Shown here: positions 22,901-32,139 of the stretch, piece by piece | How the letters are laid out: each line of letters begins with the position of its first letter | How positions within the stretch are numbered: the stretch's first letter is position 1 | Assembly (NCBI RefSeq): GCF_021730395.1 | Contig: NC_069377.1 | Coordinates: 71,555,501 to 71,619,500, forward strand | Direction of reading: 5' to 3' | From: Mercenaria mercenaria | Taxonomy: Eukaryota; Mollusca; Bivalvia; Venerida; Veneridae | Length of the DNA stretch: 64,000 bases | Position numbers and translations under genes: made by a program | The notes under the pieces: model-generated | Told to the model about the DNA's origin: nothing | Seen by the model: the letters and a program-made list of their open reading frames with translations, nothing else | Database searches by the model: none

Positions 22901-25847
22901 GGTATTTTACCAGGACTTCTAGCTAGATGATGTTTAGGCATTATGTATTTACTTTCAGGTAGGAACATCATCTGTAGTGTACCCTGCAGCCATGTATGCC
23001 CCTTCCGTTGCCGCCAGAGGTGTCCCGGTTGCAGAATTTAACATTGAATCTACAGATGTTACCACAGGATTTGGGTAATCATTATTACCTTATATAGTCA
23101 CTTCCTAGGAAAAAATGTTATTCTGTACAAAATGTGGAATATGTTTGCATCTAATAAAGCACCAGTTAAGATATGTTTTAAGGTATTTCAAACTTTCCAG
23201 ATGCTTAGTTATCTGCACTTTGCAGTTAAAGAAAATATGAAAAGATGTTGACAATAACAGCTGCTGTTTCCTCTCTGTAGATTATTTTGCACTTTTTAAA
23301 TTAAAGGATACGCAGTATTCTAACACAACCAGCTAATAATTAACCTACATACTTGTAGTGCAAAATCTATCTCGGGTTATTCTGCAATAAACTGAACTTG
23401 AACTTGCACCGTGTTTTGGCTATTGCTACATGCCGCAGCATAGCACGCAGTTGTAATTTACGTTTGATAAAAATACTCCTCTGCTTCTTGTCTAACTGTA
23501 TTTGAAGTAAGTCATGTTAGAATCGAAATAATAAGTATCTAAATAAGGTTAATCGTAGAATAACTCTCATTTGTCGTTCTTATGTGTATGAATATATCAC
23601 TCAGGACTTGGGCCTTCGTGATATATTCATACGCGTAAGAATGCCAAACTCAGGTAATTCTACAATAAACGTAACTTTGATACTTCCCTTACAGAAGAAA
23701 AAGGCCTGCTGCGTACTCTTAATTGCTGTGTACATACAGCGTATATGATGCGTACATGATGTGTACTGAAATCAAGGGCTTTAAACAGTACGCAGGATAT
23801 ACACCGCACATACACCGATAGTACGTTTGTAGTACACTTTTGACATGCAAATGAGCTCTGCCGCGTACTACTTGCTGCGTACATGCTGTGGACTACATAG
23901 TACACAGGATGTACGCTGGAGGAATTTAATATGCGGGAAATAGTACACAGCATGTGCGCGGCACATACACTTTTCACATGCAAATGAGCCTGCGGTGTAC
24001 TACCCCTGCGGCGTACATGCTGTGTACTCCTGGCCAGAGTCCTGCGGCGTACATGCTGTGTACTCCTGCTGCATACATGCTGTGTACTCTTGTGGCAAAA
24101 CTGCTGTGATAATGTAAATTCCTTACCCCACCAACTTTCATATGCAAATGCTGATCATTTGGACAGAAAAAAAAACAGAAAAAAGATAAGTGACATGCAT
24201 CAATAAGTATTTACCCTTACCAAAATAATGTAGATTGATGTTATCAAATAAATTAGTATGCTTTTTTTCATCCACTTTTCAATGAAATAAATCAATTTTT
24301 GTAGCATGTAATTTGGTAAACATTTGAAGAAAATGGCGTAACTGCATCAAGGGGAAACAACTTTAATGCAACTAAATATAAGTGTTATGATTTATTTTAG
24401 ATGATGTGTGCGTAGTATGTATTATTTTGATTAAAATCCATCTGAGAACAATCTAGGACTGGAATTATATAAGCATTTATACACTTTTATGTCCGTAATA
24501 AGTAGCGCTCCAAAAAATTTTGGATTGATTTTTTCCAATGGGGTGAGCGCAATTAGCCAAAAACGTTTTGAAAATATACGAGCGGCAAATCCGATGAACA
24601 ACTTTTTAATTTGGTGAGACCTTAATGAGTTAACATAATGAGTATTAAAGCCTTTATAAAACATGATAGAATGGTGTTTTGCTTAAGAGTATTCAAATAA
24701 CAGTGAGAGCTATTAATTCTTCTCATTCGGGCGCTGTTGAGGCATTATCTTGGTAATTATTTCATGTATTACAAAATGTAATGTAAAGTTCAAATAAGGC
24801 TTTTCAATTATCCAAGTTAGAAAGCTCCAGGATTAATTCAAAATGAAAAAGAATATATTTTTACACTGCATGCAAGGTGCAGCTCAGAAATCACTAAGAT
24901 GTAAGCTTCACAAATGAACATTGCAAATAGTTTGGCAAATTTTCATTGTTCAGAATACCGGTAATCTGAAGTATTCTATGCTATTAAGATAAAAGTTACT
25001 CGGAAATCAAGTTCTTGCTTCCAAAAAAAAAAAATGTACAAATCCTTCCTGCATGAAGTGTACTTCAGACTTTTACCTAAAAAAATTCAAAGTATAAACA
25101 CCAAAAGAAAATGAACAAGTCCCTCCCACGTATATGAAGTTTACTTCAGACTTTAACTTATAAAAAAAAAACTAAGTATAAATGCCAAAAGAAATTGTAC
25201 AAGTCTTTCCCGCGTATATGAAGTGTACTGCACAAATTTCAAAGTATCTGAGGTGTACATGCAGTGTACTATTTTCTTGTACATGCAGTGTACTCCTTAA
25301 ATTTTCAGAGCCTGTGCTGCGTACTTGAAGTGTACTAGTGACCTCCTGCGTACATGCTGTGTACTCGTCGAAATAGTACACGGCATGTACGCGGCATGCG
25401 GTGTATGTAAAATGTACTCCTCTGGCGTACTACTGTGTTCGCGGCATATACACAGCAAATACGCAGCATGTACGCCACAGAGGCTTGCTTCTGTAAGGGT
25501 TATTATTTCTTAATCATACCACTTTCTAGATAGTTAAAGTGTGCCTGAAGAGGTTATTGGTACAACGTGTTTTGGCAAAAGAGCGTTACGTCATCATCTA
25601 TGCTTGTTTTATATGTACTTCTGAATAGCATGATTAGAGATAGTCAGATATGTTAAAAAGAACATGACCTTTTAAACAGAACATGTTGGCCTTATGCAAA
25701 GTTTGAAAACCTGGTTTTTGTTGTATTTCCATGTTTCTTGTTATGACTGTAAAATGTTGTTTTATTTTCAGATTTCATTTTCAAGGTCCTTGTGGTTCCA
25801 CAATACCCGAGGCACTGGCTCCAACAGAATCAGAACCTACAAAGTGA
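1838..25847 (+). CDS. SIRT5: Sirtuin-5, mitochondrial NAD+-dependent lysine deacylase (9 coding exons)
   Basis: Coding exons are 1838-1930, 4574-4729, 5230-5328, 8178-8304, 10102-10189, 12630-12683, 20721-20844, 22959-23074 and 25772-25847. All introns are GT-AG and all phases fit, giving 310 residues, the length of human SIRT5. The family removes succinyl, malonyl and glutaryl groups from lysines, using NAD+. What is seen: the NAD-binding [15 protein letters not shown] motif near residue 58; Y102 and R105 in FYHYRRE, the acyl-carboxylate pocket; QNID at 140-143; catalytic H158; zinc cysteines C166, C169, C207 and C212; [10 protein letters not shown]; and a C-terminus containing [15 protein letters not shown]. 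The start at 1838 is the first ATG after an in-frame TAA at 1835. It adds a basic, Ser-rich N-terminus ([12 protein letters not shown]...) with no acidic residue in its first 24 positions, as expected of a mitochondrial presequence. The introns are filled with repeats. The assignment to SIRT5 rather than another sirtuin is firm. Confidence 0.96.
1979..2560. mobile_element. TA-type MITE in SIRT5 intron 1
   Basis: Perfect inverted ends of 25 bp at 1979-2003 and 2536-2560 begin TACAGTGCTTTAGGG. Taking the outer TA as the target duplication, the element is 1981-2558, beginning CAGTGC. The TA duplication and non-coding interior fit a Tc1/mariner-type non-autonomous element. Confidence 0.8.
2615..3235. 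repeat. Minisatellite, unit about 51 bp, roughly 12 copies
   Basis: The unit has the pattern AATATTAATGTAGACCGGG, ATTCTCCACCAAGTTTC, AAATCTTTATTTC. Central copies are nearly identical and the flanking ones are decayed. It lies in SIRT5 intron 1. Confidence 0.9.
3346..3450. repeat. Long near-perfect hairpin (palindromic MITE)
   Basis: The arms begin AGGTTAGTGTTTATT and close around a short loop containing GTACGGCATAGCCGC. The ends are AGGTTA and TAACCT. The rest of SIRT5 intron 1 (3451-4573) and intron 2 (4730-5229) is AT-rich sequence in which I see nothing further. Confidence 0.75.
5307..5655 (+). repeat. Minisatellite copying the SIRT5 exon 3 / intron 3 boundary
   Basis: About seven units start at 5307, 5358, 5408, 5458, 5508, 5550 and 5600. 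The first includes the last 22 coding bases of exon 3 and its donor (AACCAAACAAG then GTCAG). Units 2 and 4 keep AAG/GTCAG donor copies. The period of the first unit is 51 bases, so splicing at the second donor would insert 17 in-frame residues ([17 protein letters not shown]) with no stop. Later units have a 50-base period and leave the frame. Confidence 0.9.
5855..7126. mobile_element. Non-autonomous DNA element with GACGTC/CAACGT motif-array ends
   Basis: The left end is CAGCCA and the right end TGGCTG. Both flanking zones (about 5920-6010 and 6975-7120) are packed with ACGTCG, CAACGT and TCCAACC-type words, in opposite orientations. The interior is AT-rich and non-coding. Exact ends are uncertain. 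Confidence 0.55.
7254..7556. repeat. 29-bp minisatellite, about 10 copies
   Basis: The unit reads GGGCCGCTCTGGAGAGG then TTGTACTGTATT. Copies are nearly identical, so it is young or homogenised. Because 29 is not a multiple of three, all frames read through and give overlapping spurious ORFs. It lies in SIRT5 intron 3. Confidence 0.95.
7842..8116 (-). mobile_element. tRNA-derived SINE with 8-bp target duplication
   Basis: On the minus strand the head has a pol III A box (TGGCCGAGTGGTTAAGG) and B box (GGTTCGAGCCTCACT). It is followed by a body of the kind found in many bivalve SINEs and ends in a TTTA-rich (plus strand) tail. AAGAATAG flanks it at 7834-7841 and 8117-8124. The tRNA-like part is not a functional tRNA gene. 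Confidence 0.85.
8435..9790. mobile_element. Non-autonomous element with GCAAA motif-array ends
   Basis: Dense GCAAA/TTTGC words fill 8630-8940 in one orientation and 9470-9770 in the other. TTTGCAGAATATA is present near the left end and inverted near the right end. A separate block at about 8440-8490 has the inverted words AGCGCC and GGCGCT and may be another repeat. The interior has no coding potential. Confidence 0.55.
10490..10800. repeat. Two degenerate tandem units in SIRT5 intron 5
   Basis: Two units of about 130 bp share GATGGATC, ATAGATCACTA and AGAGTTAT..CCCTTTAA. The style is that of the tandem cores of the hairpin-headed elements, but no head or tail is visible. Confidence 0.4.
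10927..12312 (+). mobile_element. Hairpin-headed tandem-repeat element (ATACGCCC type)
   Basis: The head palindrome ATACGCCCGTT..AACGGGACGTAT lies at 10927-10954. It is followed by GC-rich simple repeat, five units of about 160 bp (TTGTCCGGAGCATATCTTC, CTTGGCACA, AAGGTCAAGGTCACACTTAG), two copies of a recurring module (11765-11935, 11995-12170), the inverse head GGGCGTAT near 12280, and CTCTTGTTT at 12304-12312. It is non-coding. Confidence 0.8.
13960..15730 (+). mobile_element. Left LTR of the Ty3/gypsy fossil
   Basis: It starts TGTCACAAATTGACA after a purine tract and ends CCTGTCACA, giving TG..CA ends and a length near 1.77 kb, long for the family. It pairs over its whole length with the inverted copy to the right. 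Confidence 0.8.
15731..15786 (+). other. Primer-binding site and spacer at the centre of the LTR palindrome
   Basis: TGGTGTCAGAAGTGGGATT continues into TCGAACCCACGCC. This is complementary to the CCA-terminated 3' end of a tRNA-Leu over about 31 bases, longer than the usual 18. About 25 further bases separate it from the inverted LTR. Confidence 0.75.
15787..17584 (-). mobile_element. Right LTR of the Ty3/gypsy fossil, inverted
   Basis: This is the reverse complement of the left LTR, ending GTCAATTTGTGACA at 17584. A matching 71-residue open frame occurs in both LTR copies (15124-15339 minus, 16178-16393 plus) and is antisense to the LTR. I do not call it a gene. Confidence 0.8.
18605..19860 (+). 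mobile_element. Chimeric hairpin-headed tandem-repeat element
   Basis: The head palindrome ACTGGTTGAAAACCAGT at about 18628 is followed by four units of about 170 bp (CATAACTCTGTCATCCATG, GATGAGACGA, AAGGTCAAGGTCACA). From about 19340 the units change to the type seen at 10927-12312, and then the recurring module (about 19580-19740) appears. No clear tail is seen, so two elements may be joined. Confidence 0.6.
20492..20620. repeat. Palindromic MITE in SIRT5 intron 6
   Basis: The arms contain GGGCTGGTGTGCCTTTAAGC and its inverse, around a loop with GCCCTCGGGC. The outer ends are AGGTT and AACCT. Nothing else is seen in 19860-20720 apart from a smaller imperfect palindrome near 20130-20180. 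Confidence 0.75.
20990..22750 (+). repeat. Tandem repeat core in SIRT5 intron 7, interrupted by an insertion
   Basis: Units of about 130-170 bp share GAGCAGTTCTTATCCA, TTCACCAAAC and ATAATATCTTGGCCAAGTT. They run from about 21050 to 21470 and resume at 22530-22750. The break is the element at 21478-22484. Confidence 0.65.
21478..22484. mobile_element. Insertion with TGAGTCGGCTAA inverted ends
   Basis: TGAGTCGGCTAA at 21478-21489 is matched by TTAGCCGACTCA at 22473-22484. The interior is about 1 kb and non-coding, with a cluster of CGTAT/ATACG words at 21805-21900. It splits the tandem repeat around it, so it is the younger. Confidence 0.7.
23575..23643. repeat. Hairpin, related to the one at 44472-44628
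   Basis: The arms GTGTATGAATATATCAC and its inverse surround a loop with CTTGGGCC. AGAATCGAAATAAT occurs just upstream (about 23520) and also inside the hairpin element at 44590, so these may be one family. The flank 23370-23670 holds two diverged direct copies of a TTCTGCAATAAAC-like sequence. Confidence 0.55.
23686..25499. mobile_element. Non-autonomous element with GTACACAGCATGTACGC motif-array ends
   Basis: The inverted ends are CCCTTACAGAAG at 23686-23697 and CTTCTGTAAGGG at 25488-25499. Both flanks (23700-24100 and 25190-25480) are dense with TGTGTACT, GCGTACATGC and AGTACAC words. The 1 kb centre is AT-rich and non-coding. It lies in SIRT5 intron 8. Confidence 0.75.
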
Positions 25848-26105
25848 ATCCAGCTGGCTGGCAGAAAAAATGGCTTTTCTTATTTATTAGAAAAAAAACT
25901 ATGTGATAAATTATTGAATGATATATAGAACTGAAGTACATACCCAGTGCTTTCTCAATGTACTGCATTTTATCTTCCTCTGTTTACAGTATTTAAGATA
26001 TTTTTGCAGTTTTTTTGCATTTACTTTTTATTGCTAACAGGACATGGTCTGTGTGAATTAGTGTCGACTGCTGATGAAAAAAAAAAAAAGACACTGTTGC
26101 CCAGC

Positions 26106-26111
26106 AATAAA
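26106..26111 (+). terminator. Candidate SIRT5 polyadenylation signal
   Basis: AATAAA lies 259 bases after the SIRT5 stop. No cleavage site can be confirmed from sequence alone. Confidence 0.45.
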
Positions 26112-26533
26112 TGTCCTCTACCAGAATAGGCATAATTAAATAACCATGTACAATTGTAATTAAAAATAATATCTTTTGTGCCATAGCAACCCCAATTTTT
26201 GATATTGCAAAAAAATTAAGTTAACTGTATATTATCCATTTTGCCCGTAATTTATCTCTTTAGTTAAATGTAAATTCTTTTGTAGATTCAAAGTTATTGC
26301 AGGATCCCTTTTGTATCATACTTTGTTTGTTGCTATAGGAATCATTTTTAATCGGGTGTTGGGATGCATATGTTGGCCACCATGCCCGTCCTTTCATCTG
26401 TCTAATCTTTGGATGTGCATCTATTTTCCACCTGGTCCGTCCATCTGACTGTCCACTGTGTCTTGATAACTCCTTCAGTTTTCCAGAGATTTGTTCCAAA
26501 CGTATAGAAATGTATCATTATAAAGTACTTTTA

Positions 26534-27800
26534 GCTCGACTACAAAGTATGGAGAGCTATCCTACTCGACCCGGCGTCAGTGTCTTTCTGCGTCCCCACC
26601 TTGGTTAACTCATTAAGGACGCAGATCGCATTTATGCGTTCATTTTAACACTTATCGAGTACCGCATGTCGTATTTATCCGTCAAAAGATAACAGGCGTG
26701 TATGCCGGGGATTGCATAAATGCGCTATCCGCGTGATAGTACTGTATGCCGCGTGACGTGATTTTACGTTTGTAAGAGTACCAACGATTGGACTGCTGTC
26801 AAAGTCAACCAATGAAAATATTTTACTCTAAAGATTTATAAAACCTGGAAGCGATAGAAACAATCAAAATATTTATTATTTAAGCATGTTTTTTTTAATA
26901 TACTCATCAATAAATATCGGAATTAGAAAGTTATTTGTAGGTATTGCCTGTTTTATCTTCTCATTCTGTTATACCGCAGAATCTTTCTTTTGTATTCAGT
27001 ATTTTTAATTTTATTAAATAAAGTATAATTTTGTTCTTTCATAATGTCATTTGCTTTAAAGTTTAGCAATAGATGATATTTGAATAAATATAAAATAATC
27101 AAATAATGGCTGTTTTTCTATGTCCAATTTTTCTTGAATATTGCAGTTTTCCATATTCATTTACTTCAGTTTGCCTGTAAAACTATTTTGCAAATCAAAA
27201 TAATAGTAAATTTTATATTATTGATTAGATCATGAATTGTAGTATCAGTTGTGAAAATTTCAGTTTTATTCATCTTTTATAAACAGATGTTTGTCCCTAA
27301 TTTTGATCAAAGGATGCCTAGATCTTATCGATTATTGATTATCAGTGAAAATCCACAGGCATACAAAGCAGATAAATTGATAAGTGGCTCAGGAATGTAT
27401 CGGAAAATTGATACCAGTTATTAAGCGGCGATATGGCTGCAGGTATTAATGAGTTAAAGGTATTTTTACACTTTCTCTTGATCTTTGTTATTACTTGAGG
27501 GATTTGCTTTAAACTTAAAAAAGTTATTCCTCATCACCCACATCATATGGCACAAGTTTCCTAACCCTGGCACCAATATTTCATGAATTATCCCCCCTTT
27601 ATTACTTAGAATTTCAGGTTAAAGTTTTTGTGCACTAAGTTCACTTTATCTCTGTTATTTCTGAATGGATTTGATTCAAACTTAAAATACAAATGTAGTT
27701 GTTCAGCATCATCACCCACATTATATGACACAAGGTTCATAACTCTGGCTCCAATTTTTCTTGAATTATGCTCCCCTTTTTACAATTTAAATTTGTTAGG
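26534..27800 (+). mobile_element. Hairpin-headed element (AGCTCGAC type) with internal insertion
   Basis: The head AGCTCGACTACAAAGTATGG runs into CCGGCGTCAGTG and CACCTTGG, then is interrupted at 26605. It resumes after 27457 with AGGTATTTTTACACTTTC and two tandem units (ATCACCCACAT, CCCCCTTT). No tail is seen; a LINE fragment follows. Confidence 0.6.
26605..27457. mobile_element. TTAA-type non-autonomous element nested in the hairpin-headed element
   Basis: Inverted ends TTAACTCATTAA and TTAATGAGTTAA bound 853 bp of non-coding DNA. The outer TTAA fits a piggyBac/Kolobok-like target duplication. Removing one TTAA restores CACCTTGGTTAAAGG, which matches sister elements. Confidence 0.75.
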
Positions 27801-27809
27801 ATTATTTGT

Positions 27810-28610
27810 GATTGTGCCCGGTGTCTTGCTATAATTATTTACTACAAATCTTGCAGCTTGCCTCTGAATGTTTCCTAATTTATCAATATCCTTCTGATGA
27901 TTAGGATCCCAAACACTGGAACAATAAAGTTGGTCTAACAATGATGTTATAGGCAGCTGTTGTGATACAACTCTTAGCAGGATATATATTATGCTTTAAG
28001 AAACCAAGACATCGACATGCTTTACTAGATATCTTGTTTATATAAGGGGACCAAGGTAAGTTAAATGTTACTTCTACACCTAGGTAAGTAGCTTGACTGA
28101 CAACAGACAGAGGCTGAACGTGTAAGATATAGACAGTATTCACTGGTTTTCTGGACCTACAAACATGCATGATATGACATTTGCTTACGTTAAAGGACAT
28201 CTTCCATTTCTGCTCCCATAATGACAGGCTGTTAAGGTCCCGTTGCAGCTGAGCTATCACAGTCTGCCTGTGACTTAATTGTTCTGTAGAGAACACAGTC
28301 ATCTGCAAAAACACATACATTGGAAGATACAGAACCCGGTAGGTCATTTATGTAGAGCAGAAATAGTAGAGGTCCCAGGACGGACCCCTGATATGACAGG
28401 AGCCAAGCCAGATTGACCCATCTACCACCACCCTTTGTGTTCTAGGAAAGCTTTGATCCACGAATATGCAGAGCCCCTGATGCCATAATGATCTCATTTT
28501 AATAAGAGTCGGCCATGGTGTTGTACATCAAATTCTTTACTAGAGTCCATGATTACAACATGAACTTGGCTTCGCTGTACTGATTTAGCTAAGTCATAAA
28601 TAAAACCCAC
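27810..28610 (-). mobile_element. LINE reverse-transcriptase fragment (CR1/jockey-like)
   Basis: The minus strand gives, in order, VIMDSSKEFDVQHHGRLLLK, QGSVLGPLLFLLYINDLP, FADDCVLYR, WKMSFNVSKCHIMHV, YLGVEVTF and RQAARFVVNNYS. These are consecutive RT motifs but lie in at least three frames, so the copy is dead. It is 5'-truncated at the minisatellite next to it. The family call is by motif resemblance only. Confidence 0.85.
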
Positions 28611-29949
28611 AGTATATCTGGCCCAACAGGGTACCTTGGTAGAATCATCCAGGCAGTATATCTGGCCCAACAGGGTTCCTTGGTAGAATCGTCCAGGCAG
28701 TATATCTGGCCCAACAGGGTACCTTCGTAGAATCGTCCAGGCAGTATATCTGGCCCAACAGGGTACCTTGGTAGAATCGTCCAGGCAGTATATCTGGCCC
28801 AACAGGGTACCTTGGTAGAATCGTCCAAGCAGTATATCTGGCCCAACAGGGTACCTTGGTAGAATCGTCCAGGCAGTATATCTGGCCCAACAGGGTACCT
28901 TTGTAGAATCGTCCAGGCAGTATATCTGGCCCAACAGGGTACCTCGGTAGAATCGTCCAGGCAGTATATCTGGCCCAACAGGGTACCTCTGTAGAATCGT
29001 CCAGGCAGTACATCTGGCCCAACAGGGTACCTCAGTAGAATCGTCCAGGCAGTACAATTTGGGCCCAAAAAGGGTACCTTTGTAGATCGTCCAGGCAGTA
29101 CATCTGGCCCAACAGGGTACCTCAGTAGAATCGTCCAGGCAGTACATCTGGCCCAACAGGGTACCTTCGTAGAATCGTCCAGGCAGTACATCTGGCCCAA
29201 CAGGGTACCTTCGTAGAATCGTCCAGGCAGTACATCTGACCCAACAGGGTACCTTCGTAGAATCGTCCAGGCAGTATATCTGACCCAACAGGGTACCTTT
29301 GTAGAATCGTCCAGGCAGTATATCTGGCCCAACAGGGTACCTTCGTAGAATCGTCCAGGCAGTATATCTGGCCCAACAGGGTACCTTCGTAGAATCGTCC
29401 AGGCACCTAGGTAGAATCGTCCAGGCAGTATATCTGGCCCAACAGGGTACCTAGGTAGAATCGTCCAGGCAGTATATCTGGCCCAACAGGGTACCTTCGT
29501 AGAATCATCCAGGCAGTATATCTGGCCCAACAGGGTACCTTCGTAGAATCATCCAGGCAGTATATCTGGCCCAACAGGGTACCTTGGTAAAATAATTCGG
29601 GCAGTATATCTGGCCCAACAGGGTACCTTGGTAGAATCATCCAGGCAGTATATCTGGCCCAACAGGGTACCTTGGTAGAATAATTCAGGCAGTATATCTG
29701 GCCCAACAGGGTACCTTGGTAGAATCATCCAGGCAGTATATCTGGCCCAACAGGGTACCCTCGTAGAATCATCAGGCAGTATATCTGGCCCAACAGGGTA
29801 CCTTTGTAGAATCATCTAGGCAGTATATCTGGCCCAACAGGGTACCTTTGTAGAATCATCCAGGCAGTATATCTGGCCCAACAGGGTACCTTGGTAGAAT
29901 CATCCAGGCAGTATATCTGGCCCAACAGGGTACCTTCGTAGAATCATCC
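28611..29949. repeat. 44-bp minisatellite, about 30 copies
   Basis: The unit reads GGCCCAACAGGGTACCTTGG, TAGAATCGTCCAGGCAG, TATATCT. Most copies differ at one or two positions, and a few are shortened (about 29045-29095, 29400). The 44-base period reads open in three minus frames over 132 bases, which produces long artefactual ORFs. Confidence 0.95.
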
Positions 29950-29974
29950 GAATGCTTTAAACCAACCCCATAGG

Positions 29975-30275
29975 TTTCTTTAGATGAAGTCTTTCCTCCA
30001 AACCTAGCCAGGTAACTTCTTCAGAATGAGAAACTTTTACATCCAAAGCGTACCAGATAGCTTCACTCTTCAGATGTGACCTGAGAGACTTTAACATCCA
30101 AAGCTTGATATCTTCTTCATGTGAGATTTTCATCCAAAGCCTGTGGGAAAACTTTTGTAGATAATAGATTTTTATATCCAAAGCCAGTTGGATAACATCT
30201 CCAAGAGAATTTCACATCCAATACCAGTCAAATAGATCTTCCTGGTGAGAGACTTACATTCAAAGCCAGTTTTTT
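29975..30275. repeat. Degenerate tandem repeat, unit about 55 bp
   Basis: About six diverged units share ACATCCAAAGC and TGTGAGAGACTTT-like words. The rest of 30276-30498 shows nothing I can name. Confidence 0.5.
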
Positions 30276-30498
30276 TCCTAATGTACAGCGATGAGGGGCA
30301 AGTGAACTGGCATTTATGGTAACTGACCTCCACTGTTCAGGCCCTAGGGATCCCAGTGTACTCGCTGATTCAATGATCATGATTAATTGTGCAGTAACCA
30401 AGCAACACAATGCGCTACTTTCTAAATTTATTTTGTATTTCTAAACATAGCAATAATACCGGTAGTTACAAATGTCTGCATACAAATTGTTCATATGT

Positions 30499-31572
30499 AT
30501 ACTGGTTCGAGTCGTAAATTCGGCCAGGTCGTAAATATTCGGCCACCCACTTTAAAGCATTTTTTGGAGCCAGATGCTTGAGAACACGTGTCATCACAAG
30601 CACTTGCGTTAGCAACAAAGTCGGCAAAAAACAACAAGTTGAGGTGACTAGAGAAAAAGTTGTCATTCCTTAAAGTTGTGTACTCTAAGTAGCAAATATT
30701 TTGTCTGGCAGGTCGTGTGACGTCACTGCACGCGCTCGTTTCTGCTGAGGCCCGGCAAGGGTTAATTCAGATCTAAACTTTATAACATGAAAAGAACATG
30801 CGCTAACTAGCATAAAATGCGTTATTACCAAGAAAACGAATATATTATCCCTCGATGTCATTAAATTTCCATGTCAACGTTGTTTTTTCACGTTGACATC
30901 ATATCCTTTTGAATTATCCTTTTCGGGGGTGTAAAACGTTTATGCTTTGCCACAGAATGTGCATATATAAAAAGGTGTTATAACAGCACGTGAGCGCGAG
31001 AATCTCTTTAATCTCCTGTGAAAACACCCCCCAAAAGTGACAAGAACAGCAGTTTTATGCTTGAATGTGTGATTAACAGTGACGTAAAAATTATTTATTT
31101 ATCTATTTATTTGGGTTTTACGGCGCACCAACACAGTATAGGTTAGACGTAAAAATTAAACTACGTCATGCTGGTGTGAGAAGAATGACAGGCGCTTTTG
31201 AATTCTCTGCTGGCAAATATTTCCCATGAGGTATGCTATTGAAAAATGATTGAAGTTTGTTGAAAAAAGAACAATTTGGCTGTAGCATCGATTTATTTCC
31301 AAGACAATGTTAAAAATATAACCAATTTAATGTTTAAAAAGTGGCCGAATATTTACAACCTCTAGAAGGTGAAATGCGGAGGCTAAACCTGTTCGTTATT
31401 TTAAGCGCGGTTTTATTGTTTACCATACTGTAAATAGTCGTTAATGATAACAATCAATGTTGCTTGTATTAAAGCACATATGGTTGAAATTTTGTACAAA
31501 TCAATTGTATAAAGAAAGAAATATTTATGAAAAACCGCAAAAAGTGGCCGAATTTACGACTCGAACCAGTAT
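30499..31572. mobile_element. DNA element with 28-bp perfect inverted ends and an inner inverted pair
   Basis: The outer ends (30499-30526, 31545-31572) begin ATACTGGTTCGAGTCG and are exact inverses. A second inverted pair, GTAAATATTCGGCCAC at about 30531 and GTGGCCGAATATTTAC at about 31342, lies inside. There is no coding potential. A scrap of a SINE 3' tail (TTGGGTTTTACGGCGCACC) sits at about 31110-31145. Confidence 0.8.
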
Positions 31573-31853
31573 GTGCACTGGTAATAGACTGGACAACATA
31601 CAAAAATATACAGAAACCACATGTCTTTAAGACAGAATGAGAACCATATGAAAATAGAAACATGAAATGATTATCACAGTCAAGCATATGTGGAAAAACA
31701 GGACATATAAATGAAATAATTGTAACAAGAATCTTTAAATAGAAATTTTTTACTATTAACACATTTCTTGGTCAGGGTTTACATTTGAAGGTTTTTGCAA
31801 CAGAACTGTGAAGGTTGTTACATATCCTTTATATTTCAACTTCTGACTATTAG

Positions 31854-32066
31854 TTAACCTTTACCCTGCTAAATTTCTAAAATGGAGTGGTCCATCATTT
31901 ATATTGGACAGTACCATTAATTATTCAAAGGGATTTTCACTGAAAATTTACGGACTGAATGGCGAACAGTGCAGACCATGATTAGCCTGCGCGGATGTGC
32001 AGGATGATCTTGGTCTGCGCTGGTCGCAAACCCAGAATCAGCTGCTGCCAGTAGGCTAAAGGTTAA
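31854..32066 (-). mobile_element. 213-bp TTAA-type MITE, copy 1
   Basis: The ends are TTAACCTTTACCCTGCT and AGTAGGCTAAAGGTTAA. The interior has GAACAGTGCAGACCATGA and AGGATGATCTTGGTCTGC. It is the reverse complement of the 213-bp copy at 48657-48869 over its full length, with scattered differences. Confidence 0.85.
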
Positions 32067-32139
32067 GATTTTTTTTATCAAGATTGTCAACAATAATAAG
32101 TTAAGTCTGCAAACTTGTTATCCTTGCTTATGATGACAA

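Noticed and set aside
28494-29815. Long minus-strand ORFs up to 313 residues with a YCLDDSTKVPCWARYTAW repeat
   Set aside because: They are an artefact of the 44-bp array, whose period closes every 132 bases. Several overlapping frames are equally open.
28611-29949. CRISPR-like array
   Set aside because: Units are head to tail with no unique spacers, and the context is a eukaryotic genome.
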